Source: Rhizomicrobium sp. (GTDB lineage: Bacteria > Pseudomonadota > Alphaproteobacteria > Micropepsales > Micropepsaceae). Taken from it: a stretch of 64,000 nucleotides of DNA. Positions 46,649 to 55,749 of this stretch are shown piece after piece. Numbering within the stretch: position 1 is the first letter of the stretch; every line of letters starts with the position of its first letter. Position numbers and translations under genes: made by a program. The DNA is taken from positions 2,108,001 to 2,172,000 of the forward strand of contig JBBCHM010000001.1 of assembly GCA_037200045.1 (NCBI GenBank), in the 5' to 3' direction. The notes beneath the pieces are model-generated. The model made no database searches and was not told the DNA's origin. It was given only the letters and a program-made list of their open reading frames with translations.

Positions 46649-47242
46649 ATGGACCATCACGCCATCAACGACGAAGCGCTGGACACGATCTTCCGGTCGG
46701 CGCGCAGCCAGAACAAATGGACCGACAAGCCGGTCAGCACCGCGCTGCTGATGGCGGTCTACGATCTGGCGCGGCTGGGGCCGACAAGCGCCAATTGCTC
46801 GCCGGCGCGCTTCGTCTTCGTGACCACGCCCGAGGCGAAAGAGCGGCTCGCCCAATATGCCTCGCACGCCAACCAGCCGAAGATCCGCTCCGCGCCGGCG
46901 ACCGCGATCATCGGCTACGATCTGGATTTCGCGCAGAAGCTGCCGCAGCTCTTTCCGCACGATCCCACGGCGAAAACCTGGTTCGCCGATCCCGCCGTCG
47001 AGCAGGCGACGGCGTTCCGCAATGCGACGCTGCAAGGCGCCTATTTCATCATCGCGGCCCGCGCCCTGGGACTCGATTGCGGGCCGATGTCGGGCTTCAA
47101 CAACGCCAAGGTGGACGAGGAATTCTTCGCCGGCACGCGGATAAAATCGAACTTCATCTGCGGCGTCGGCCATGGCGATCCGTCGGGCGTCTTCCCGCGC
47201 AATCCGCGGCTGGAATTCGACGAAGCCTGCACGATCCTGTGA
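46649..47242 (+). CDS. RutE/HadB-type malonic semialdehyde reductase (nitroreductase family)
   Basis: A 197-residue flavin-dependent nitroreductase-fold protein. The RutE/HadB pattern is clear: FRSARSQNKWTDKPV, DLARLGPTSANCSPARFVFV, GYDLDFAQKLPQLFP, NATLQGAYFIIAARALGLDCGPMSGF and the final FDEACTIL. E. coli RutE reduces malonic semialdehyde to 3-hydroxypropionate. No rut genes flank it, so the physiological substrate here is unclear. Its stop overlaps the tsaB start (GTGA). Confidence 0.88.
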   Translation: MDHHAINDEALDTIFRSARSQNKWTDKPVSTALLMAVYDLARLGPTSANCSPARFVFVTTPEAKERLAQYASHANQPKIRSAPATAIIGYDLDFAQKLPQLFPHDPTAKTWFADPAVEQATAFRNATLQGAYFIIAARALGLDCGPMSGFNNAKVDEEFFAGTRIKSNFICGVGHGDPSGVFPRNPRLEFDEACTIL

Positions 47243-47877
47243 AGCTGCTGGCCGTCGACACCGCGCTCGGCGCCTGTTCCGTGGCCATCCTGGACGGCGA
47301 CGACGTGCTGGCGCATGTTTTCGCGCCGATGGAACGCGGCCATGCCGAGGCGCTGGCGCCGATGGTCGAGGATGCGATGCGCGACGCGGCGCTCGGCTTC
47401 GCGGCGCTCGACCGGCTCGCGGTGACCACGGGACCGGGCACCTTCACCGGCCAGCGGGTCGGGCTTGCCTTCATGCGCGGCCTGCGCGTCGCGCTGCACA
47501 AGCCGTTGCTCGGCGTGACCACGCTGGCGGCGATGGGCCGGCAGGCGGAAGCCGAGACCGGCCTTGCCGCCTATGCCGCCCTGCACGACGCCCGGCGCGA
47601 CGAGGTCTATCTCCAGACGACCGGCATGGACGATCCCGTGCTGCTGGGCTTCGAGGACGCGCTTCAGGCGATCCTGCGCCTCGACGGCCGCTTCGCGCTG
47701 GCCGGGACGGCCGCGCCGATGGCCGCGACCCGTCTGCCGAACGGCGTTCTCTCCACCGTCCGCCAGCCCGACGCCTTATGGGTCGCGCGCCTGGCGCGGG
47801 CGATGCCGGACAGCGATGTCCCGCCGCGCCCGCTTTATCTGCGGGCGCCTGACGCGAAGCTTCCGGCGCCACGATGA
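47239..47877 (+). CDS. tsaB: tRNA t6A biosynthesis protein TsaB
   Basis: A 212-residue ASKHA-fold protein needed with TsaD and TsaE for N6-threonylcarbamoyladenosine in tRNA. It begins VKLLAVDTALGACSVAILDGDDV from the GTG at 47239; the conserved VTTGPGTFTGQRVGLAFMRGL and HDARRDEVYLQ follow. TsaB lacks the metal site of TsaD, as expected. It is coupled on both sides, by GTGA to the nitroreductase and by ATGA to rimI. Confidence 0.93.
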   Translation: MKLLAVDTALGACSVAILDGDDVLAHVFAPMERGHAEALAPMVEDAMRDAALGFAALDRLAVTTGPGTFTGQRVGLAFMRGLRVALHKPLLGVTTLAAMGRQAEAETGLAAYAALHDARRDEVYLQTTGMDDPVLLGFEDALQAILRLDGRFALAGTAAPMAATRLPNGVLSTVRQPDALWVARLARAMPDSDVPPRPLYLRAPDAKLPAPR

Positions 47878-48341
47878 GCGTCGCGCTGCTTCCCGCCGGC
47901 GCCGACCTCGGACCGCTGGCCGCGATCCATGCGGAATGCTTCCCGGATGCGTGGAACGCGCGGGCGATGGCGGACCTGCTGGCGACGCCCGGCACCTTCG
48001 TCATCGCCGGAGCCGGCGGCTTCGTGATGGCGCGCGCCGCCGGTGGGGAGGCCGAAATCCTCACTTTGGCTGTGGCGATCGGGGCGCGGCGCCATGGCGC
48101 CGGCCTGGCGCTGGTCCAGGCCGCGGCCGAGCATGCCTTCGGCCTGGGCGCCGATGCCCTGTTTCTCGAAGTGGCGGCGAGCAATGGGGCCGCCCGCGCG
48201 CTGTATGACCGGCTCGGCTTTGCCGAAACGGGACGCCGCAAGGGCTATTACACCGCCGGCCGCGACCGGCCGGAGGATGCTCTCGTTTTGCGTCGCAATC
48301 TCCCGCTTTCGCCCCTTGGGAAAAGCCCGTCCACTGGGTAA
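47874..48341 (+). CDS. rimI: Ribosomal protein S18 alanine N-acetyltransferase RimI
   Basis: A 155-residue GNAT enzyme expected to acetylate the N-terminus of S18. The acetyl-CoA loop appears as [16 protein letters not shown] (R-x-x-G-x-G/A) and the later FLEVAASNGAARALYDRLGFAETGRRKGYY is typical of RimI. The tsaB-rimI coupling is widespread and supports the assignment. A fur homologue follows 33 bp later. Confidence 0.9.
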   Translation: MSVALLPAGADLGPLAAIHAECFPDAWNARAMADLLATPGTFVIAGAGGFVMARAAGGEAEILTLAVAIGARRHGAGLALVQAAAEHAFGLGADALFLEVAASNGAARALYDRLGFAETGRRKGYYTAGRDRPEDALVLRRNLPLSPLGKSPSTG

Positions 48342-48374
48342 ACTGCGGCCGAAGCTCCGCAACCGGGTTAGTGC

Positions 48375-48794
48375 GTGACGCGCATCGAAAAACTCTGCGC
48401 CGAGAAGGGTCTTCGCATGACCGAGCAGCGCCGCATCATCGCGCGCGTGCTGTCGGAGGCGGCCGACCACCCCGATGCCGAGGAAATGTACCGCCGCGCC
48501 TCGGCGCTCGATCCGCATATCTCCATCGCCACGGTCTATCGCACCGTGAAGCTGTTCGAGGATGCCGGCATCCTGGAGCGCCACGATTTCCGCGACGGCC
48601 GCTCGCGCTATGAGGAGGCGCCGGAATCGCATCACGACCACCTGATCGACGTGCAGACCGGCAGCGTCATCGAATTCCGCAACGAGGACATCGAGAAGCT
48701 CCAGCGCCGCGTCGCCGAGGAACTCGGCTTCGAACTGGTCGACCACCGGCTCGAACTCTATGGCGTGCCGAAGGGCGCCAAGAAGCCGCGCTGA
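48375..48794 (+). CDS. fur: Fur family transcriptional regulator
   Basis: A 139-residue Fur-type repressor. The winged helix (GLRMTEQRRIIARVL, then ISIATVYRTVKLFEDAGIL) precedes the metal domain with SHHDHLIDVQTGSVIEF, providing regulatory-site His residues. It lacks the C-terminal CxxC zinc pair, as do Fur/Mur proteins of many alphaproteobacteria, so Fe or Mn sensing is possible; it is not evidently Irr, which has a heme-binding N-terminus. Start GTG 48375. Its TGA overlaps the plsC ATG by one base. Confidence 0.88.
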   Translation: MTRIEKLCAEKGLRMTEQRRIIARVLSEAADHPDAEEMYRRASALDPHISIATVYRTVKLFEDAGILERHDFRDGRSRYEEAPESHHDHLIDVQTGSVIEFRNEDIEKLQRRVAEELGFELVDHRLELYGVPKGAKKPR

Positions 48795-49654
48795 TGTCGA
48801 CGCTGCGCGCCTATGTCATCGTCACCGTCTTCCTGACCGTGACCCTGCTCCTGATCCCGTATCAGAGCTTCAATCTGCGCTTCGGCCGCAAGGCGGCGAA
48901 GACGTTTCCCTGGCGCTATCACCGCTTCATGGCGAAGCTGTTCGGCATCCGCATCCACACCATCGGCAAATCGGTGCTGGACGAGGGCGTGCTGGTGGTC
49001 GCCAACCACACCTCCTGGCTCGACATCATCATCTTCTCCGCCCTCGGGAAGGTGTCGTTCATCGCCAAATCGGAGGTCGCGACCTGGCCGCTGTTCTCGA
49101 CCCTGGCCAGGCTGCAGCGCACCGTGTTCGTGGAGCGGGCGCGGCGCCAGGCGACAGGCGCGGCGCGAGACGAAATCCGCGACCGCCTCCTGGCCGGGGA
49201 CACGCTGATCCTGTTCCCCGAAGGCACCTCCGCCGACGGCAACCAGGTCCTGCCCTTCAAGAGCGCCCTGATGGGCGCGGTCGAGGCGCGGGTCTCGGAC
49301 GGCAAGGGCGGCAGCCGCGCCGCCCGGGTCCAGCCGATTTCCACCGCCTATGTCGGGCTGCACGGCATCCCGATGGGCCGCGAAAACCGCCCGCTTTTCG
49401 CCTGGTATGGCGACATGGAGCTCGTGCCGCACCTCTGGGAAGCCCTGGTGACCGGGCCGATCGACGTCATCGTCGAGTTCCATCCGCCCATCGATGTCGA
49501 CGAGGCCGGCGGGCGCAAGGCCTTGGCGGCAAAGACCGAAGCGATCGTGCGGCGCGGCCAGACGCGCGCCCTGGCCGGGCTGAGCGGGCAGACGCCGGCG
49601 GAGGCGGCGCCCGTGCCGGCCGCCGCGCCCGTGCTGGCGCCGGCCGTGGCGTGA
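48794..49654 (+). CDS. plsC: 1-acyl-sn-glycerol-3-phosphate acyltransferase PlsC
   Basis: A 286-residue membrane-bound acyltransferase that makes phosphatidic acid. One N-terminal helix ([16 protein letters not shown]) precedes the acyltransferase motifs HTSWLD (H72-D77), [14 protein letters not shown] (141-145) and the later [10 protein letters not shown] low-complexity Ala/Pro tail ends the protein. Alphaproteobacterial OlsA belongs to this family too, but nothing distinguishes that role here. TGATG coupling to fur. Confidence 0.9.
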   Translation: MSTLRAYVIVTVFLTVTLLLIPYQSFNLRFGRKAAKTFPWRYHRFMAKLFGIRIHTIGKSVLDEGVLVVANHTSWLDIIIFSALGKVSFIAKSEVATWPLFSTLARLQRTVFVERARRQATGAARDEIRDRLLAGDTLILFPEGTSADGNQVLPFKSALMGAVEARVSDGKGGSRAARVQPISTAYVGLHGIPMGRENRPLFAWYGDMELVPHLWEALVTGPIDVIVEFHPPIDVDEAGGRKALAAKTEAIVRRGQTRALAGLSGQTPAEAAPVPAAAPVLAPAVA

Positions 49655-49673
49655 CCGTATAACCGCAGCCCTC

Positions 49674-51008
49674 ATGAAGAAGCTTTTCGTCAAGACTTAT
49701 GGCTGCCAGATGAACGTCTACGACTCCGCCAGGATGGCGGCGTTGCTGGCGCCGATCGGCTATGGCCCGGCGGAGTCGGCGGAGGACGCCGACATGGTGA
49801 TCCTCAACACCTGCCACATCCGCGAGAAGGCGGCGGAGAAGGTCTATTCCGAGCTCGGGCGCCTGAAGAAGATCAAGGACGAGCGCGGCCTGACCATCGC
49901 GGTCGCCGGCTGCGTCGCCCAGGCGGAAGGCGCGGAGATCGTGGCGCGGGCGCCGCAGGTCGACATCGTGGTCGGCCCGCAGGCCTATCACCGCCTGCCC
50001 GAGATGATCGCCAGGATCACGCGCGCCGGCGGCCACGCGCTGGAAACCGATTTTCCCGCCCTCGAAAAATTCGATGCGCTGTCGGCGGACGCGGCGGCGC
50101 CGGGCGTCACGGCCTTCCTCACCGTGCAGGAAGGTTGCGACAAGTTCTGCACCTTCTGCGTCGTGCCCTATACGCGCGGGTCAGAATATTCGCGGCCGGT
50201 GGCGCAAATAGTCGAAGAAGCGCGCGGGCTTGCCGCGCGGGGCGTGCGCGAGATCACGCTGCTCGGCCAGAACGTCAACGCCTTTTGCGGCGAGGGACCG
50301 GACGGCAAGGCGTGGTCGCTGGCGCGGCTGCTCGACCGGCTGTCGCGCGTCGAAGGCCTCGCGCGCCTGCGCTACACCACGAGCCATCCGCGCGACATGG
50401 GCGGGGACCTCATCGCCGCGCATGGCGACATCGAAGCCTTGATGCCTTATCTGCACCTGCCGGTGCAGTCGGGCTCCGATGCGATCCTGGCCGCGATGAA
50501 CCGCCAGCACACCGCCGACGACTATCGCCGCCTGGCGGAGCGCATCCGCCACGCGCGGCCCGATATCGCGCTGTCGTCGGACTTCATCGTCGGCTTCCCG
50601 GGCGAAAGCGACAAGGATTTCGAAGCGACGCTCGATCTGGTGCGCGACGTGGGTTATGCGAGCGCCTTCTCCTTCAAATACAGCCCGCGTCCCGGCACGC
50701 CGGCCGCCGCCGCGCGCAAGCACATTCCCGACGATATCAAGGACGCGCGCCTGCAAACGCTGAATACGCTTTTGCTGGAGCAGCAGGATGCGTTCAAGCG
50801 ATCCTGCCAGGGCCGCATGATGGACGTGCTGTTCGAGAAGCCCGGCCGCCAGACCGGCCAGGCGATCGGGCGCAGTCCCTATCTGCAGGCGGTGCATGTC
50901 GAGGGCGCCGCCGATCTGATCGGCGCGATCCGCCTGGTGCGCATCGATGCCGTCTATCCCAACAGCCTGAAGGGAAGCCTCTCGCGCGAAAAGGTGGCGG
51001 CGCATTGA
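49674..51008 (+). CDS. miaB: tRNA-2-methylthio-N6-dimethylallyladenosine synthase MiaB
   Basis: MiaB adds the methylthio group at A37 of tRNAs. The 444-residue protein has the auxiliary cluster cysteines C11, C47 and C80 ([22 protein letters not shown]), the radical SAM motif C155-x3-C159-x2-C162 ([17 protein letters not shown]) and a C-terminal TRAM domain. Its TGA overlaps the phoH TTG start. It opens the miaB-phoH-ybeY-corC-lnt operon, found in this order in many proteobacteria. Confidence 0.97.
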   Translation: MKKLFVKTYGCQMNVYDSARMAALLAPIGYGPAESAEDADMVILNTCHIREKAAEKVYSELGRLKKIKDERGLTIAVAGCVAQAEGAEIVARAPQVDIVVGPQAYHRLPEMIARITRAGGHALETDFPALEKFDALSADAAAPGVTAFLTVQEGCDKFCTFCVVPYTRGSEYSRPVAQIVEEARGLAARGVREITLLGQNVNAFCGEGPDGKAWSLARLLDRLSRVEGLARLRYTTSHPRDMGGDLIAAHGDIEALMPYLHLPVQSGSDAILAAMNRQHTADDYRRLAERIRHARPDIALSSDFIVGFPGESDKDFEATLDLVRDVGYASAFSFKYSPRPGTPAAAARKHIPDDIKDARLQTLNTLLLEQQDAFKRSCQGRMMDVLFEKPGRQTGQAIGRSPYLQAVHVEGAADLIGAIRLVRIDAVYPNSLKGSLSREKVAAH

Positions 51009-51997
51009 GTGCGGCGAAGACCAAGCGCGCGGCGAAGGAGCAGGTGACGCTCGAATTTTCCGACAACGGCCTGCTCGCGGCGCTGGCCGGCGGGCATGAG
51101 CGCAATTTCGTGCGCCTGGAGCAGAAGCTCGGCGTGCGCATCGCGACGCGCGGAAATCTCGTGGCGATCGAGGGCGACGCCGACATGCGCGAGCGCGCCG
51201 CCACCGTACTGCGCGGACTCTATGCCCGCATCGAGGCGGGCGACGGCTGCACCGCCGCCGATGTCGATGCCGAGATCCGCTTCGCGGCGGAAAAGTCGGC
51301 GGGGCTCGTCGGCAATTCCTTCGGCGCGCAGGCGATCCGCACCGCCTCGGGCAAGGTCACGCGGGCGCGCACGCCGGCCCAGGCGGCCTATCTCGACCTG
51401 ATGCGCACGCACCCGCTGGTGTTCGGCGTTGGACCGGCCGGCACCGGCAAGACCTATCTCGCCGCCGCCTTCGGCGCGCATCTGCTGCACGAGCGCCAGG
51501 TCGAGCGCCTGATCCTGTCGCGCCCCGCACTGGAGGCCGGCGAACGGCTCGGCTTCCTCCCCGGCGACCTCAAGGAGAAGATCGATCCTTATCTGCGCCC
51601 GCTTTACGACGCGCTGTTCGACGTGCTCGGCGAGCGCACCCAGAAGCTGATGGAGATGGGCACGATCGAAGTGGCGCCGCTCGCTTTCATGCGCGGACGC
51701 ACGCTGACGCGCGCCTTCGTCATCCTGGACGAGGCGCAGAACGTGACCTCGGCCCAAATGAAGATGTTCCTGACCCGCCTCGGCGAGGATTCGCGCATGG
51801 TGGTGACCGGCGATCCGTCGCAGAGCGACCTTCCGGGCGGCCGCGCCGACGGGCTGAACGAGGCGCTGCGCATCCTGAGCGGCGTGGAAGGCGCGGCGGT
51901 GGCGCATTTCGCGGAAAAGGACGTGGTCCGCCACGCCCTCGTCACGCGGATCGTCGCCGCCTATAATCGCGCCGACGCCCAGAAGACCGGTCCGTGA
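51005..51997 (+). CDS. ybeZ: PhoH-like ATPase (YbeZ)
   Basis: A 330-residue PhoH-family P-loop ATPase. N-terminal KH-like region (residues 15-75), Walker A GPAGTGKT (143-150), then [33 protein letters not shown] and [36 protein letters not shown]. coli YbeZ interacts with YbeY in RNA metabolism, and the overlap with ybeY here agrees. The start is TTG 51005, overlapping the miaB stop as TTGA; it is the only start that fits the frame at the junction. Confidence 0.93.
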   Translation: MSAAKTKRAAKEQVTLEFSDNGLLAALAGGHERNFVRLEQKLGVRIATRGNLVAIEGDADMRERAATVLRGLYARIEAGDGCTAADVDAEIRFAAEKSAGLVGNSFGAQAIRTASGKVTRARTPAQAAYLDLMRTHPLVFGVGPAGTGKTYLAAAFGAHLLHERQVERLILSRPALEAGERLGFLPGDLKEKIDPYLRPLYDALFDVLGERTQKLMEMGTIEVAPLAFMRGRTLTRAFVILDEAQNVTSAQMKMFLTRLGEDSRMVVTGDPSQSDLPGGRADGLNEALRILSGVEGAAVAHFAEKDVVRHALVTRIVAAYNRADAQKTGP

Positions 51998-52458
51998 CGT
52001 TTTCCGTCCATCTGCAGTTCGGCGATACCCGCTGGCGCAAGGTCCGCGGCCTGTCGGCGCGGCTCGAGACCGCGGCGCTGCGCGCGCTGCGGCGGGGCGA
52101 TGCGCCGCGTAAAGCCGCGCTGACGGTGCTGCTCAGCGACGACGCGCGGCTCAAGACGCTCAACCGCGATTTCCGCGGCAAGGACAAGCCGACCAACGTG
52201 CTGTCCTTCCCCGCGCCGGCCAACGCCGAAGGCTATATCGGCGATGTCGCGCTCGCCTATGAGACGACAAGAGAAGAGGCACGCGCCGCGGGCAAGCGCC
52301 TCGCCGATCACGCGACGCATCTCGTCGTCCATGGCGTGCTGCATCTTCTGGGCTTCGATCACGTCACCGAGCGCCAGGCCAAGGAAATGGAGCCGCTGGA
52401 GACCCGCATCCTGGCCGAGCTCGGCATCGCCGATCCCTATCGGACGGAGGCCGCGTGA
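51994..52458 (+). CDS. ybeY: Endoribonuclease YbeY
   Basis: A 154-residue metal-dependent endoribonuclease acting in 16S rRNA 3' maturation and ribosome quality control. The zinc motif HGVLHLLGFDH gives H113, H117 and H123; LNRDFRGKDKPTNVLSFP is the conserved upstream strand. Starts at GTG 51994, overlapping ybeZ by 4 bp, and ends in a GTGATGA junction with the CorC-like gene. Confidence 0.95.
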   Translation: MTFSVHLQFGDTRWRKVRGLSARLETAALRALRRGDAPRKAALTVLLSDDARLKTLNRDFRGKDKPTNVLSFPAPANAEGYIGDVALAYETTREEARAAGKRLADHATHLVVHGVLHLLGFDHVTERQAKEMEPLETRILAELGIADPYRTEAA

Positions 52459-53375
52459 TGAGCGAGGCCGCCCATGACGGCGACGGAAGGTCGCCCTCGC
52501 TCCTGCGCCGGATCGGTGCCTTCCTGCGCGGCGACGATTCCACCACGCAGATGCGCGAGAGCATCGAGGAGGCCATCGAGGAAAGCGACCGCCACAGCAC
52601 CCAGCTTTCCGCGCCCGAGCGGCGGATGCTTGCCAACCTGCTCAAATTCGGCGAATTGCGCGTCAGCGACGTGATGATCCCGCGCGCCGACATCGTCGCG
52701 ATTTCCGAGGACACCTCGCTCACCGACATCGTCGCGCTGTTCCGCGACGTGCAGCATTCGCGCCTGCCGGTCTATCACGAGACGCTCGACGACCCGATCG
52801 GCCTCGTCCACATCAAGGATATTCTAGCCTTTCTCGAAGCCCAGCCCGATGGCAGCTTCCAGTGGAAGAGCGGTTCGATCGCGCAGTTCAAGCGCGATAT
52901 CCTGTTCGTGCCGCCGTCGATGCCGCTGGTCGATCTTCTGCTCAAGATGCAGACGGCGCATTCCCACCTCGCCTTGGTGATCGACGAATATGGCGGCACC
53001 GACGGCCTCGTCACGATCGAGGACATCATCGAGGAAATCGTCGGCGACATCGCCGACGAGCACGATGAAGACGACTCGCAGGTGCGCAAGATCGAGGACG
53101 GCCTCTACGTCGCGGACGCGCGCGTCGATCTGGAGGATTTCCGCACCCAGACCGGCATCGCGCTGGCGCCGGAAGACGCGGACCAGGAGATCGATACGCT
53201 GGGCGGCCTCGTGGTCTCGCTGCTGGGGCGCGTGCCGCAGCGCGGCGAGATCGTGGCGCATCCCTCGGGCTATGAATTCGAGGTGCTGGAGGCCGATCCC
53301 AGGCGCGTGAAGCGCCTGCGCATCCGCGCGCCGGCGCCGCCGCCCGCCGGGCCGGCGGATGGAAAGCCTTTGTGA
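52455..53375 (+). CDS. CorC/HlyC-type CBS domain protein
   Basis: A 306-residue cytoplasmic protein with two CBS domains (residues 75-135 and 140-200; VMIPRADIVAISEDTSLTDIV, then LLLKMQTAHSHLALVIDEYGGTDGLVTIEDI) and a CorC/HlyC C-terminal domain (ALAPEDADQEIDTLGGLVVSLLGRVP). Members are linked to Mg/Co efflux. It has no membrane helices, unlike the longer YfjD type. GTG 52455 overlaps ybeY; ATG 52458 is one codon later. It overlaps lnt by 4 bp. Confidence 0.93.
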   Translation: MMSEAAHDGDGRSPSLLRRIGAFLRGDDSTTQMRESIEEAIEESDRHSTQLSAPERRMLANLLKFGELRVSDVMIPRADIVAISEDTSLTDIVALFRDVQHSRLPVYHETLDDPIGLVHIKDILAFLEAQPDGSFQWKSGSIAQFKRDILFVPPSMPLVDLLLKMQTAHSHLALVIDEYGGTDGLVTIEDIIEEIVGDIADEHDEDDSQVRKIEDGLYVADARVDLEDFRTQTGIALAPEDADQEIDTLGGLVVSLLGRVPQRGEIVAHPSGYEFEVLEADPRRVKRLRIRAPAPPPAGPADGKPL

Positions 53376-54928
53376 TCGCGGCCCTGTCGCGCATCGGAAA
53401 TTTCTTCCGCGCGCTGACCGGCTGGCGCGCGCTTCTCGCATCGATCGTCGCCGGCGGATTCTATGCACTCGGTTTCGCGCCGCTCGGGATCTTTCCAGCG
53501 ATGCTGCTGGGTTTGGCCGCGCTTGTGCTGTTGCTGGACGGCGCTGCGCCGCGCAGGCGTCCGGTGTGGGGGGCCGCGGCGATCGGCTGGGGTTTCGGCT
53601 TCGGCCAGTTCCTCGTCGGCATGCACTGGATCTTCTATCCCTTCCTCGTCGATCCGATCGAACATGCCTGGCAGATTCCGTTCGTCGCGATCCTGTTTCC
53701 CGGTGGCCTCGCTTTGTTCGCGGCGGCGGCCTGCGCGGCGGCGATGGCGGCGTGGCGGCCGGGCCGGCCCAGAATTTTTATTCTCACCGTCTGTTACGCG
53801 GCGGCGGAATGGCTGCGCGGCCATGTGCTGACGGGGCTGCCCTGGAACCTGCCGGCCTATGGCTGGGGCGCGTCGCTCGCGATTCTGCAGAGCACGGCGT
53901 TTTTCGGCGCCTATGGTTTGTCGCTGTTGACGGTGTTTTTCGGCGCGTCGCTGGCGGAATTGTTCGAAGCGCCGCGTCCGCGTCTGGGTCTTCCCGTCGC
54001 CGCGGTCGCGCTGTTCGCCGCGCTGTGGCTCGGCGGCACGGCGCGGCTCTGGACCACGCCGACGAGCTTCGTCGCGAACGTCCATCTGCGGCTGGTGCAG
54101 CCCAACATTCCGCAGGACGAAAAATACGTACGCCACCTCGTCGCGCGCAACTGGCAGCGGCTGATGGAGTTGAGTACGCGGCCCGGTGGTGCAACACCCG
54201 GCGTCATTATTTGGCCGGAGGCGGCGCCGCCGGTTCTACTGCAGCGCAGTCCCGACGCGCTCGCGCAAATTGCCGAACTTACCGGTGGCAACCGCGTCCT
54301 GGTGACGGGCAATCAGCGCGAAGACGCCGACGCGAACGGCGAGCGCCGGTTCTTCAACAGCCTCTTTGTCTTCGGCGCCGGCGGCGCGCGCATCGCGACC
54401 TACGACAAATTCCATCTGGTGCCGTTCGGAGAATATCTGCCGCTCGAATCCTGGTTGCGCTATCTGGGGATCACCAAACTGGTCGGCTTTCCGGGAAGTT
54501 TTTCGGCCGGAGATGGTCCGCACACACTCGATATTCCCGGCGCGCCGCCGGCGAGTCCGTTGATCTGTTACGAGATTTTGTTTCCATCGGCCGTGGTGGC
54601 CGCGCCGCGGCCAATGTGGATTTTAAACGTGACCGACGATTCGTGGTTCGGTCCCTGGGCCGGTCCGGCGCAGCATCTTCTGGCGGCGCGCGTGCGCGCC
54701 ATCGAGGAGGGACTGCCGCTGGCACGCGCCGCCAACACTGGAATCTCCGCCGTCGTCGATGCCCAAGGCCGGATCATCGCGCGGCTGGGACTCGACCGGA
54801 CGGGTATCGTCGACGCGCTTCTACCCAAGGCTGACGGGCCGACGCCCTATGCACGCTTCGCCGATCTGGTATTTTTTCTCCTGCTGATCCTCTGCGCCGC
54901 CCTTCCCATGGCGCTTTCCCGCCGTTAG
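53372..54928 (+). CDS. lnt: Apolipoprotein N-acyltransferase Lnt
   Basis: Lnt adds the third acyl chain to lipoproteins at the periplasmic face of the inner membrane. The 518-residue protein has about six N-terminal helices and a nitrilase domain with Glu283 (IIWPEAAPP), Lys346 (TYDKFHLVPFGEYLP) and Cys399 (PLICYEILFP), the complete catalytic triad. TDDSWFGPWAGPAQHL is also conserved. GTG start, coupled to the CorC-like gene. The lipoprotein at 6425 is a possible substrate. Confidence 0.95.
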   Translation: MIAALSRIGNFFRALTGWRALLASIVAGGFYALGFAPLGIFPAMLLGLAALVLLLDGAAPRRRPVWGAAAIGWGFGFGQFLVGMHWIFYPFLVDPIEHAWQIPFVAILFPGGLALFAAAACAAAMAAWRPGRPRIFILTVCYAAAEWLRGHVLTGLPWNLPAYGWGASLAILQSTAFFGAYGLSLLTVFFGASLAELFEAPRPRLGLPVAAVALFAALWLGGTARLWTTPTSFVANVHLRLVQPNIPQDEKYVRHLVARNWQRLMELSTRPGGATPGVIIWPEAAPPVLLQRSPDALAQIAELTGGNRVLVTGNQREDADANGERRFFNSLFVFGAGGARIATYDKFHLVPFGEYLPLESWLRYLGITKLVGFPGSFSAGDGPHTLDIPGAPPASPLICYEILFPSAVVAAPRPMWILNVTDDSWFGPWAGPAQHLLAARVRAIEEGLPLARAANTGISAVVDAQGRIIARLGLDRTGIVDALLPKADGPTPYARFADLVFFLLLILCAALPMALSRR

Positions 54929-55014
54929 GGTTTCGAACATAAGTGTTTGAATCAATTCTTTAACCTGCCGGTGCCACCTCGGGCCGGATTGAAACGGAGC
55001 GTTGTGTAATTACC

Positions 55015-55419
55015 GTGCCAAAGAAACAAGCAAACCCGATAGACGGGCAGGTGGGAAATCGCGTCCGCTTGCGACGCATGCTGATCGGCATGAGTCAGGA
55101 ACGGCTGGGCGAGTTGCTCGGTCTCACTTTTCAGCAAGTCCAGAAATACGAGAAAGGCGTGAACCGCATCGGCGCGGGCCGCCTGTTCGAAGTCTCGCGC
55201 ATACTCGGCGTGCCGATCGACTATTTCTACGAGGGCGTGATCGGCCAGCAGGCGGGCGGCGGCTTCGCGGAAGGCGAGACATCGCCGCCGGTGATGGAGT
55301 TCGTCTCCAGCGGCGAAGGGCTTCAGCTCAGCCTTGCGTTCATGAAGATCAAGGATCCGAAGCTGCGCAAGCGCGTGCTCGATCTCGTCAAGCAGATGGC
55401 CGAGGAACCGCACGACTGA
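55015..55419 (+). CDS. XRE family transcriptional regulator, SinR-like
   Basis: A 134-residue DNA-binding protein. HTH_3 at residues 15-70 (GNRVRLRRMLIGMSQERLGELLGLTFQQVQKYEKGVNRIGAGRLFEVSRILGVP) followed by a short Gly-rich linker and a helical tail (LRKRVLDLVKQMAEE). This architecture is common in alphaproteobacteria, for example CtrA-controlled SinR-like regulators; targets are unknown. It starts with GTG 55015 after an AT-rich promoter-like gap and is convergent with hisE. Confidence 0.88.
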   Translation: MPKKQANPIDGQVGNRVRLRRMLIGMSQERLGELLGLTFQQVQKYEKGVNRIGAGRLFEVSRILGVPIDYFYEGVIGQQAGGGFAEGETSPPVMEFVSSGEGLQLSLAFMKIKDPKLRKRVLDLVKQMAEEPHD

Positions 55420-55422
55420 CGT

Positions 55423-55749
55423 TCAGGGCTTCGTCGCGCGCGCGGCCTTTTCGGCGAGGCCCGATGTGCCTTCGCGCGCGGCCAGCGCGGCATACACGTC
55501 GTCCGGCGTGATGCCGCTCGCGGCCCACAGCACGAGCAGGTGATAGAGCACATCGGCCGATTCCGACGTGAGGGCCTTTTTATCCTTCGTCGCGGCCGCG
55601 ATCACCGCTTCGACCGCTTCCTCGCCGAATTTCTTGGCGCATTTTGCAACGCCCTCGGTGAGAAGAGCCGCCGTATAGGACGTCGCCGGATCGCCGCCCT
55701 TGCGCGAAGCGATGGTCGCGAACAGCTTGTCGATCGGATGGCTCGCCAC
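55423..55749 (-). CDS. hisE: Phosphoribosyl-ATP pyrophosphatase HisE
   Basis: HisE hydrolyses phosphoribosyl-ATP in the second step of histidine synthesis. The 108-residue protein has the MazG-like helical fold with SYTAALLTEGVAKCAKKFGEEAVEAVIAA and ESADVLYHLLVLWAA carrying the metal-binding acidic residues. The GTG at 55749 overlaps the mcd stop by one base (TAGTG). In most alphaproteobacteria hisE follows hisF; here it is alone with an acyl-CoA dehydrogenase, so it depends on that transcript. Confidence 0.93.
   Translation of the reverse strand: MASHPIDKLFATIASRKGGDPATSYTAALLTEGVAKCAKKFGEEAVEAVIAAATKDKKALTSESADVLYHLLVLWAASGITPDDVYAALAAREGTSGLAEKAARATKP

Noticed and set aside
55015..55419. 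ScfR-type short-chain acyl-CoA regulator for the ccr/ecm motif
   Set aside because: ScfR-family proteins are about 470 residues with HTH and a peptidase-like domain; this one is 134 residues and SinR-like.
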